Origin: Datura wrightii
Lineage: Eukaryota; Streptophyta; Magnoliopsida; Solanales; Solanaceae
Direction of reading: 5' to 3'
DNA: 64,000 nt
Assembly: GCA_035772735.1 (NCBI GenBank)
Contig: JASDFA010000020.1
Coordinates: 104,312,001 to 104,376,000 of the forward strand
Each line of letters starts with the position of its first letter. Within the stretch, counting starts at the first letter, position 1. The notes under the pieces were generated by a model. It did no database searches. It was given only the letters and a program-made list of their open reading frames with translations, and was not told the DNA's origin. Made by a program: the position numbers and the translations under genes. Of this stretch, positions 22,330-32,515 are shown one piece after another.

Positions 22330-25053
22330 TGTCACACACCAGAACTAGGGTAGGCTGCAACTGGCACTCGATTCATGGTCGATCGAGAAGCCGGCTATAT
22401 AGCATCTATAAATGTAACACTAAGGCTGACCAAGCCAGCTGTCACAACTAACCAAGATAAATACTGAGCCAATAATGCCTTGATAATTATAAATATGTAA
22501 CTTGTAAAGTCGACAAGGCTACAATAAAGCTAAGCAAAGTAATGAAAAACCAATACGACTACACAACCCACACTACTATACAAACTAGCCCACATCATCC
22601 TCTACAGTGTAAAGAAACTGAAATGCACGGGATAGGGCCCCGGCCTACCCATGCTGTACACAAAATAGAAAATAGTCCAAACTAGGACATGGCTCTTGGA
22701 AGGGAGGAGCATACAACTATTTTGTTGAAATCTGGCTCCTACTACGTCCGATGATCTGAGCCTTGGCCTGTACCTACAGCATGATAGCAGGAAGGGTCCC
22801 AAGATGAAGGGACGTTAGTACGAATAAAATGTACTGATATGTAAGGTTGAAAATTGTAAACATGTAAGATAAAAATGATAACTAGCCAGAAATAAGGAGT
22901 AGTAACGACCCAAAATCCTGAAAATAGAAACCTGCCAATAACACATTATTGAAGTGTAAATGCAGCCATCTAATGAACAACAAAGACTATAACTGAAATA
23001 CCAGCAGCTAGCCGACCATAAAATCTACATACAATTCGTCCAGCCAGTGTACCACACTAGGGTAAAAATAAAAATGCCTCCAGCTGGTATACCATACTGG
23101 GGTAATATCCATCCAGCCGGTGTACCATACCTGGGTAAAATAACAAGACCTCCAGCCGGTGTACCACACCAGGGTAAAATCAATAAATCTAAGACAAAAT
23201 CATAAATGGAGCCTATATGGCTTATACTGGACCAGCTCAATACGTACAACATAAAAATGACGAATACTAAACATGTGGCCTGCATAGGCCTCCTTCGTAA
23301 GGCATAACTGGAACTGAGTACATATAACATGTAAAGCTAGAAAACAGAACTTAAATGCATGTATTAAAAACTTGTATAAATCATAAGAAACTATGGATAA
23401 CCTAAGACTTTCAACAAAATTTATAGATCGTGTTCAAGGGACATTAGAGCTCAGAAACTCGCTAGCTTGTTGTTCGGCTTAAGGGAAAGGGATTATGAAA
23501 TCTCGCCTTGTCCTAACATATTTCATAACATGCACATAAGATAAAGGAAAACCATGATCAGGTAATACTAATTTGATAAGCTCGTTTACCCTCAATAGCT
23601 TGTGACGTCTTTACATGGCTTAAAATTGTTTACACGTCCTCATCTTGGCTATTTCACCAATTTCAATTAGCAACCAGACCTTTAAACACACTTAACATCA
23701 CATATATATACACATGACATACAGTATGGGCCAACTAACAATGCCCACACTAAGGGGTCTCCAACTTAATGTACAACTATGACAACAATAAACACAATAT
23801 CACACTTTAGATGTCTCACTTCGGCTAGGCATAATCTTAACATTTTATCCTCAATAAAACATGGAACTTTAAAGATTAAGTGAATCTTAACATACTTCCT
23901 CTAGACTTTTAAATAGGTTTCTATGTCATTTGATTCACAACACACGAATTGTGCTTAATGGAATGATAGACGGGGCGCCTTACATACCTTTCTCCGATGA
24001 TTTTTTCTCTAGCCGATTTCCTATCTGAATGATCAACCTTCAACCTCCTTAATCCATTGGTTTTACAGGAAAACGACAGGCTTAATCTATAGAAAAAAAT
24101 GCAACCAAAATAACTAACCAGAGGCAGTGACAATAGCAACAACAACACACGGCAACATCAACAACATTTAGCCATTTTCTCAACTAGTTTTCACCAACTT
24201 TTGAGGGAGAAACAAGAGGGAAATTTTACCTTAGTTTTTATGTAATTCTACCCCTCAATATGAAGTATAATTCCAGCAAAATTAACAGCCAAAAAGCCTA
24301 AGGAAAACGAGAAAAACTCAGCACACAAACAGTCCTTCGGCAGCTCACTTAGCTGCCAATTTCCAGATTTTTGCTTTGCAATTTGAGAGGTTTAAAAGGG
24401 GAGAAATCCTTACCTTTTCTACTGATTTCAACACCTAATCAAAGATGGATATATAGTCAGTCCAAATAGAATTTTAAACGCAGAAAAACGTCTTCGAAAC
24501 CTTGCAAAAACGAGCTGCAAAACAGCCCCCAACACACAGGGCAAGGTAATCTCAAATTATCTTGTGATTTTCTTGAACTTTGCTTGATGTTCCTCCTTGA
24601 TTTTCTTTGTCCTAGCTTCTGGAATTGAGAGAGAAAAGGAATCTTTAGAAAGCTGGTCAGTTTAGATTTAGCTGAAAATTTTTTCAAGTGAAAAACCAGG
24701 TTTTTAGGTAAATAGGGCGGTGGTGGCGCTAGGGCGTCATGCCCGCGTTGCCGCTCTTGATGCTTTGGTAAAATGCCCATAACTTCTTACTCCAACCTAC
24801 GATTGACAAGAGGTTCGATGTTCTTAAACTAGACTCAAAGACCTTTTATTTGATATGTCGTGGGGCTTCTAATTCATTATATATTGGGAGATATGATCGT
24901 TTAAAGTTGACCCTTACTATGGACTTCACATACTCTTTAGTTTTTTGATCGTACACATTTCCCTTGTCATCTACGACCAATATAAAACCCGTACTTTCCT
25001 TAAACTAGCATAAAAATATCAAATAATCACCAAATAAATTTTGGGGTGTTATA
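22330..25053 (-). repeat. D LTR2 (middle, 2724 bp), mosaic
   Basis: Same ends as the other D LTRs. Its left 85 percent shares diagnostic differences with LTR3 (for example GGATAACC, CCCTCAATAGCTTGTGACG and four minisatellite units). From about 24680 to 24900 it instead matches LTR1 where LTR3 differs (for example CTACGATTGACAAGAGGTTC). A crossover between a right and a left LTR would make such a mosaic. Some LTR3-like sites return in the last 130 bases, so gene conversion is also possible. Confidence 0.75.
23041..23176. repeat. D LTR2 minisatellite, four copies
   Basis: Four variants of the CAGCCGGTGTACCACACC unit, each followed by a GGGTAA stretch. LTR1 has three units at the equivalent place. 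Confidence 0.75.
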
Positions 25054-25441
25054 TTCTCCCCCCCTCCCTCAGGAACATTCCTCCCTGAATGGAAATTAAT
25101 TTCACTTAATATGCTTCAAAATAGATACTCAATAACTTAAGTATCAAACACATACCTTAACATCACATTGACATCATAAATAGGTGAGGATATTTATTCT
25201 TCATTTCCTCCTCAGCCTCCCAAGTCACTTCCTCGATGTTATTACTTCACCATAATACTTTAATTGAGGCGACTTCATTGGTTCGAAGTTTCTTGACTTT
25301 CCGATCAAGAATAGCTACTGGAACCTCGGTGTAGGTCCTCTCCTCAGAAATTCGGACATCATCTATAGGAATAACATGGGTTGGGTCCCCTATACACTTC
25401 CACAACATCGATACATGAAATACTGGGTGGATTTCCGCTAA
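25054..25441 (-). pseudogene. D internal 2: purine tract, chromodomain, part of integrase C-terminus
   Basis: The purine tract lies at 25054-25070. The chromodomain follows with the same stop after LW as in internal region 1 (about 25250). No further open stretch of note occurs before 25442. Confidence 0.7.
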
Positions 25442-25855
25442 CTATGGTGGCAACTCCAACTCATAGGCCACTTTTTCTATCCCGCGGATAACTCTATAGG
25501 GCCCAACATATCTTGGACTCAGCTTGCCTTTTCGGCCAAATGTGGTACTGAGGCTTACTTGAGTGCCCAGGCCTTTCTGGAAAGACTTCCAGAAGTTTGC
25601 TATGAACTGAGCACCTCTATTTGAAATAATGGACAAGGGGACACCATGTAGGTGAACTATCTCTCGTATATAAATCCTAGCATAATCCTCTGTAGCATAT
25701 GTTGTCTTAACTAGCAAGAAGTGAGTTGATTTAGTTAATCTATCAACTATTACCCAGATAGAATCATGCTTCCCACTCGTTCTAGGAAATCTTGTAATAA
25801 AATCCATATTAATCACCTCCCACTTCCTGGCTAGAATTTCTATATCCTGCACCAA
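25442..25855 (-). pseudogene. D internal 2: integrase with in-frame 405-bp deletion (137 aa)
   Basis: The reading matches internal region 1 from MVQDIEIL to LSTTF, then jumps to GRKGKLSPRYVGPYRVIR of the C-terminal domain. By comparison 405 bp (17703-18107 of internal region 1) are absent, and the four bases AAAT occur at both edges. The reading frame is kept, but the catalytic Glu and the rest of the core are gone. The second Asp is also Asn (codon 25619-25621). Two independent lesions therefore inactivate this integrase. Confidence 0.85.
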
Positions 25856-25858
25856 ACC

Positions 25859-26725
25859 TCAAGGCCTCTGGTGCTCAACCTTCACCTGTTGGCAATTGGG
25901 ACACTGAGTCACAAGATCGGTGATGTCCTTTTTCATGCTATTCCACCAATATAGCTGCCTCAGGTCGCGATACATCTTTGTGGCACCTGGGTGTTTTGAA
26001 TATCGATAATAATGAGCTTTATTCATAATTTTTTCCCATAGTTCACCCACATTAGGTACACATAGATGGCCTTGGTATCTAAGAACTCCATCGAATACAC
26101 TATCAAATAGGCTCTGCTTCTGTTGTGGTATACTATCTCTCAGTAAGACTAACTCTGCATCATCATATTGTCGTTGCTTAACTTCTGCTACCAAGGACGA
26201 TTCTGCTATGTTTTTGACAATAACACCCCCATCTTTGGCATCTAGTAATCAAATTTGTAAGTCAGCCAACTGCCGTAAAGCCTTCTTCCTTTCAATCCTG
26301 TCAACCTGAATATGAATCAAGCTACTCATAGATTTGCGACTTAGCGCATCAGCTAAAATATTTGCCTTGCCCGGATGATACAAAATGCTAACATCATAAT
26401 CTTTCAGTAATTCTAACCACCTTCTTTGGCATAAATTCAACTCCTTCTGCTGAAACAAATACTGGAGGCTCTTATGATCTGTGATGATATCAACATGTAC
26501 CCTGTGTAAGTAGTGGCGCCAAATATTCAATGCGAATACCACTGCGTCCAACTCAAGATCATGGATAGGATAATTTTGCTCGTGCTTCCTTAACTGTCTA
26601 GAGGCATAAGAAATGACCTCTCCGTGTTGCATTATAACACAACCTAGCCCAACTCTTGAAGCATCACAATAGACCACATAACCCTCCACACCCTCTGGAA
26701 GAGTCAGGAAAGGTGCTGAAGTCAT
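25859..26725 (-). pseudogene. D internal 2: RNase H and integrase zinc domain, one extra stop
   Basis: Collinear with 18425-19291. RNase H (26249-26725) keeps its four acids (CDAS, HDLEL, TDHKS, ADALS). A stop after LADLQI, absent from internal region 1, splits it from the zinc domain segment (25859-26194), which has CPNC. The TGA before the core is shared with internal region 1. Confidence 0.85.
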
Positions 26726-27542
26726 CCTATCCTTTAATTCCCAAAAACTTCACTCACATGCCTCTGTCCGCTGAAACTCAGCTTCTTTATGAGTCAACTT
26801 TGTCAATGGTGGATCGATAGTAGAGAATCCTTCCACAAATCGGTGATAATAACCTACTAGCCCCAAAAAGCTGCGAACCTTTATAGGATTCACGGGTTTG
26901 GGCCAAGTCTTACTACCTCTATCTTCATACTAACCACTCTTATACCTTTAGCTGTAATTACATGACCAAGGAAAGCCACAGATGTTAGCCAAAACTCACA
27001 TTTAGATAATTTAGCATATAACTTGTGCTCTTGTAGAGTCTGTATTACTGCTCTCAAATGACTTGCATGCTCGGCCTCGGATCACGAGTAAATCAGAATA
27101 TCATCAATGAAGACCATCACAAATACATCAAGAAAAGGTATAAAAACCCGATTCATCAAGTCCATAAAAACTGCTGGGGCATTAGTAAGACCAAATGACA
27201 TCACTAAGAACTCATAATGGCATATCTAGTCCTGAAGGTAGTCTTGGGGATATCAACTTCCCTAACCTGTAATTAATGGTACCCAGATCTTGAATCAATC
27301 TTTGAGAAGAATCTGGCACCCTGTAACTGATCAAACAAGTCATCAATCCTGGGAAGTGGGTACTTATTCTTAATTGTAGCCGTTTTTAGCTGCCTATAGT
27401 CAATACACATTCCTAATGACCCGTCGTTCTTTCGCACAAAGAGCACTGGTGCACCCCAAGGTGATACACTAGGTCGAATGAATCCCTTCTCGAGCAGATC
27501 TCTCAACTGCTCCTTTAATTCCCTTAGCTCTGCTGGAGCCAT
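26726..27542 (-). pseudogene. D internal 2: reverse transcriptase
   Basis: RT fingers are open at 27273-27542 (MAPAELRELKEQL to FSKIDSRSGYH). The palm and thumb continue to 26726 in other frames, with FIDD near 27108. There are substitutions at usually conserved places (VRKNDGSLGM for KKDGSLRM). Stops near 26930 match internal region 1. Confidence 0.75.
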
Positions 27543-27566
27543 TCTGTAAGAAGGGATCGATATAGG

Positions 27567-28200
27567 CTAAGTACCTGGAGGTAGATCAATAGCAAAATCC
27601 ATCTCCCTTTTAGGAGGAATTCCAGGCAAATCCTCTGGAAAGACCTTAGGGAACTCATTTACAATAGGAATTGACTGGAGAGTCGTATGCTCACATTCCA
27701 AGTTTCTTACCCAAACCAAGTGAGAAATACAACCATTGGTTATCAGCTTCTGAGCCTTAAGGTATGAAATAAACATCACTTTAGGCCTAGCGGCATTACC
27801 TTGCCGTTCCCGGACTGGCTCGATGGGAAAATAGAATCTGACAACCTTAGCTCTGCAGTCAACATTAGCATAACATGCCTCCAACCAATCCATACCCAAT
27901 ATGACATCAAAATAAACCATTTCAAGCTTAACTAGATCAGCTAACGTTGATCTATCACATACCAATACTATGTAGTTTCTGTAAATTTATCTAGCTAACA
28001 CATATTTGCCAATTAGTGTAGAAATAGCAAATGCTATAGATAATAACTCAGGGATCGTCTCAAACTAACTCGCAACCAATGGTGTGTCATAAGAGTGTGT
28101 AGAACCAGGATCAAGTAAGACATATACTGCACAGGAATAAATAATCAAAGTACCTATAACAACATTAGGTGAGGCCTCCTGGTCCTGCCGACCACCCAAA
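27567..28200 (-). pseudogene. D internal 2: aspartic protease and linker
   Basis: The C-terminal half (27567-27965) is longer open than in internal region 1 and keeps DVILGMDWLEACYANVDC and FPKVFPEDLPGIPP. The active site LLDPGSTHSYDTP lies near 28085-28125, in another open stretch. A break at about 27965-28065 separates the two. Confidence 0.8.
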
Positions 28201-29536
28201 GCATAAAATCGATTCTGGGTTGCCCCACAACTAGAAGCCTCTCTCCCTCTACCTCTGCCACAGCTTGTTGCTAGCTGAGGATCAGGTTTGGGAGGTCGAA
28301 TGGAGGATGATGAAGCAACTGCTGATCGCGCCTGATCTGCCTCGACCCTATCTGAATAATCCCTCATAAAGTCCCCTGGTTGCCCACAACGATAACATAC
28401 ATTCTACCCCTGACGACACTGACCTTAATGAGATTTCCCACACTGGGGACAAGGTGGAAATGGTGGTCGCCTCTGCCCCGCCCGTTCCTGTCGTCGAGAG
28501 CTAGATGGAGCAGGGCCTAGGTCCCTTCTCTGTCCCTAAAACTGTAGTGGGGCACTTCTTATTGGCCTAACTGACTACCTGGATGACTGAGCCCCTGGGT
28601 CACCCTGCGGCCCTCTGTAAAGACCCACAGTCCTAGCTCTCTTTTGTTGCTCCTACTGTCTCCGAGTATCCGGTAATCGATGAACCAAATCCTCTTCCCT
28701 CTAGGCGAAAGCCTGAATTCATGAAATGTCCATGTGCTCCTGAGTAGATACCCCTAAGCAATCTCGATCTATATGAGCTCTATCCTCCATCGTCTGAACC
28801 ATGTGAGGATCATTCCTGGAAAGAGAAGTAAATCAAATAAAATACTCACGCACACTCATACTTCCTTGCTCTCGGTGCAATAACTGCTCAACTCAAGCCT
28901 TTTTAAGCTCTCGGGTAGATAGTGGTGCATAAAGGCCTCAAAGAACTCTTCCCACTCAGCTGGTGGTGCATCGGCTCCTCTTGATGGAGCCCAAGCCTCA
29001 TACCACAATATGGCCACATCACGTAGTCTGAAGGTCGACAACTCTACTTCCTCAGTCGTTGTAGCTCGCATCACCTTTAACACCCTATAAGTATGATTGA
29101 TAAAGTCTTGAGGATCCTCGCTCGAGTCTGATCTGGTGAATATTGGAGGGATCATACTTAAGAAATTGCGGGCCCACGAACTCTCAGTTGTTTGTCCTCT
29201 ATGTCTCTCCATCACCTCCAATCGTCGCTCTTGACCTGTGGCTATACGAGCCATCAACTGAACAACTCCCTCAATACCCTGTCCTTTCAGAACAATTAGA
29301 GGTACCACAGGCGTGGGAAGGTCTACCATTCTACTACCCTCAAGTACTACTGGTGCGGGAGGAGTTGGAGGTCTATCTACCATTGCTCTAGCCAGTGTGG
29401 GAGGAACTGTAATAATTGGGGCAGGAGATTCACTTTGAGCCTCTGACCTGACTCTCTATTGCACTGGAGGGAGACTAGTACCCTCCCCATCAGCTCTGCC
29501 AATCAACCTTGTAGTCATCATCCTTGTCACAGGCAT
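28201..29536 (-). pseudogene. D internal 2: gag
   Basis: The start ATG is at 29534-29536 (MPVT). Gag domain 28856-29383: FLSMIPPIFTRSDSSEDPQ, LRDVAILWYEAW, then a frame change after HHYL. The nucleocapsid knuckle region is near 28375-28420, followed by the serine-rich tail (to 28065). About 26 bp near 28775 present in internal region 1 (about 21330-21358) are missing, which shifts the frame. Confidence 0.7.
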
Positions 29537-29743
29537 ACTCTGAAACACTAACACGATTTAGATATCACATAACTTATGAGCTCGACCTATAGCACAAACT
29601 ATTAGTAAAAGAAGTGAAATAATTCCTAAATGTCCAGTAGTCTCCTGATTATAAGTATAGTGCACAACATACCCATAAGCAAGACTCTACTAGACATGGC
29701 TTTGTGGACTCCCTAGGACACAACTTTTCTCTGATACCAAGTC

Positions 29744-32445
29744 TGTCACACCCCAGAACTAGGGTAGGGCGCAACTTGCACTCGATTCATGGTCGATCGA
29801 GAAGCCGGCTATATAGCATCTATAAATGTAACACTAAGGCTAACCAAGCCAGCTGTCACAACTAACCAAGATAAATACTAAGCCAATAATGCCTTGAAAA
29901 TTATAAATATGCAACCTGTAAAGCCGACAAGGCTACAATAAAGCTAAGCAAAGCAATGAAAAACCAGTACGACTGCACAACCCACACTACTATACAAACT
30001 AGCCCACATCAACCTCTATAGAGTAAAGAAACTGAAATGCACAGGACAGGGCCCCGGCCTACCCATGCTGCACACAAAACAGAAAATAGTCTAAACTAGG
30101 ACATGGCTCTTGCTCTGCTGAAATCTGGCTCCTACTACGTCTGATGATCTGAGCCTCGGCCTGTACCTACAGCACGATAGCAGGAAGGGTCCCAAGATGA
30201 AGGGACGTTAGTACGAATAAAATGTACTGATATGTAATGCTGAAAACTATAAACATGTAAGATAAAAATGATAACTAGCCATAAATAAGGAGTAGTAACG
30301 ACCCAATATCCTGAAAACAGAAACCTGACAATAACTCATTATTGAAGTGTAAATGCAGCCATCTAATGAACAACAAAGACTATAACTGAAATACCAGCAG
30401 ACAGCGGACCATAAAATCTACATACAATTCGTCCAGCCAGTATACCACACTGGGTAAAAAAAAAAATGCCTCCAGCTGGTATACCATACCGGGGTAATAT
30501 CCATCCAGCCGGTGTACCATACCGGGTAAAATAACAATACCTCCATCCGGTGTACCACACCAGGGTAAAATCAATAAATCTTAGACAAAATCATAAATGG
30601 ACCCGATATGGCTTATACCGGACCAGTAAATACGTACAACATAAAAATGATGAATACTAAACATATGGCCTGCATAGGCCTTCTTCGTAATGCATAACTG
30701 GAACTGAATACATATAACATGTAAAGCTAGAAAATAGAACTTAAATGCATGTATTAAAAACTTGTATAAATCATAAGACACTATGGATAACCTAAGACTT
30801 TCAACAAAATTTATAGATTGTGTTCAAGGGACATTAGAGCTCAGAAATTCGCTAGCTTGTCGTTCGGTTTAAGGGAAAGGGATTATGAAATCTCCCCTTG
30901 TCTTGACATATTTCATAACATTCACATAAGATAAAGGAAAACCATGACCAGGTAATCCTAATTCGATAAGCTCGTTTACCCTCAATAGCTTGTGACGTCT
31001 TTACATGGCTTAAAATCGTTTACAAGTCCTCATCTTGGCTATTTCACCAATTTCAATTAGCAACCAGACCTTTAAACACACTTAGCATCACATATATATA
31101 CACATGACATACAGTACGGGCCAACTAACAATGCCCACACTAAGGGGTCTCCAACTTAATGTACAACTACGACAACAATAAACACAATATCACACTTTAG
31201 ATGTCTCACTTCGGCTAGGCATAATCTTAACATTTTATACTCAATAAAACATGGAACTTTAAAGATTAAGTGAAGCTTAACATACTGCCTCAAGACTTTT
31301 AAATAGGTTTCTATATCATTCGATTCACAACACACGAATTGTGCTTAAAAGATTGATATACGGGGCGCCTTACATACCTTTCTCCGATGAACTTTTCTCT
31401 AGCTGATTTTCTATCTGAATGATCAACCTTCAACCTCCTTAATCCAGTGGTGTTACAGACAACGACAGGTTTAATCTATTGAAAAAAATGCAACCAAAAT
31501 AACTTACCAGAGGCAGTGACAATAGCAACAACAACACACGGCAACATCAACAACATTTAGCCATTTTCTCAACTAGTTTTCACCAACTTTTGAGGGAGAA
31601 ACAAGAGGGAAATTTTACCTTAGTTTTTATGTAATTCTACCCCTCAATATGAAGTATAATTCCAGAAAAATTAACAGCCAAAAAGCCTATGGAAAATGAG
31701 AAAAACTCAGATCATAAACAGTCCATCGGCAGCTCACTTAGCTGCCAATTTCCAGATTTTTGCTTTGCAATTTGAGAGGTTTAAAAGGGGAGAAATCCTT
31801 ACCTTTTCTCCTGATTTCAACACCTACTCAAAGATGGATATATAGGCAGTCCAAATAGATTTTGAAACGCTGAAAAACTTCTTCAAAACCATGCAAAAAC
31901 GAGCTGCAAAACAGCCCTTAACACACTTGGCAAGGTAATCTCAACTTATCTTGTGATTTTCTTGAACTTTGCTTGATGTTCCTCCTTGATTTTCTTTGTC
32001 CTAGCTTCTGGAATTGTTAGAGAAAACGAATCCTTAGCAAGCTGGTCGGTTTAGATTTAGCTGAAAATGTTCTCTTCAAGTGAAAAATCAGATTTTAAGT
32101 AAATAGGGTGGTGGAGGGCCTAGGGCATCATGCCCGCATCGCCGCTCATGAAGCTTCGTTAAAATGCCCATAACTTCTTACTCTGAACTCCGATTTACAA
32201 GCGGTATGATGTTCATAAAACTAGACTTAAAGTCCTTTAATTTGATAGGTCGTTGGCTTCTAATTCATTATATATTAGGAGATATGATCATTTAATATTG
32301 ACCCTTACTTATGAACTTCACATACTCTTTAGTTTTTTGATCGTACACATTTCCCTTGTCATCTACGACCAATATACAACCCGTACTTTCTTTAACCTTG
32401 CATAAAAACATCAAATAATCACCAAAAATTTTTTGGGGTGTTATA
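29744..32445 (-). repeat. D LTR3 (right, 2702 bp), 5' LTR of the array
   Basis: Begins TGTCACACCCC and ends GGGGTGTTATA on the plus strand. It has four minisatellite units (30433-30570). Near 32130-32300 it differs densely from both other LTRs. It is followed by ttcag (32446-32450), the right target duplication of D. Confidence 0.85.
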
Positions 32446-32450
32446 TTCAG
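32446..32450. repeat. Target-site duplication of D (right copy)
   Basis: ttcag here pairs with gtcag at 14508-14512 (four of five bases equal). The duplication brackets all three LTRs and two internal regions, showing a single insertion event for the array. Confidence 0.7.
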
Positions 32451-32515
32451 TCCTTGAGTCTGAATCGCGCGTGTCATCCAACATTCGAGGATGAATATTT
32501 CTAAGGGGGAAAGGA
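32451..32515 (+). other. C 3' internal remnant with polypurine tract
   Basis: Non-coding end of C. AAGGGGGAAAGGA at 32503-32515 directly precedes the TG of the 3' LTR and is the plus-strand primer tract. The upstream CATTCGAGGATGAATATTT resembles the same place in E (38840-38858) and G (45561-45579). Confidence 0.8.

Larger units (their letters stand above)
14513..32445 (-). mobile_element. D: tandem chromovirus array, LTR-internal-LTR-internal-LTR
   Basis: Three homologous LTRs (14513-17214, 22330-25053, 29744-32445) separate two homologous internal regions (17215-22329 and 25054-29743), all minus strand. The outer LTRs are both 2702 bp. One target duplication flanks the whole array: gtcag at 14508-14512 and ttcag at 32446-32450. 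The internal regions share inactivating lesions: a TGA before the integrase core, a stop in the chromodomain, and Asn for the second catalytic Asp. Therefore the duplication happened after inactivation, by recombination and not by a second transposition. Chromodomain, polyprotein order and iMet primer site indicate a Tekay/Del-like chromovirus. Confidence 0.85.

Noticed and set aside
14513..32445. Assembly duplication as the cause of the D array
   Set aside because: The two internal regions and three LTRs carry private differences (405-bp deletion, unit number, many substitutions), so they are not a copied contig; long reads would still be useful.
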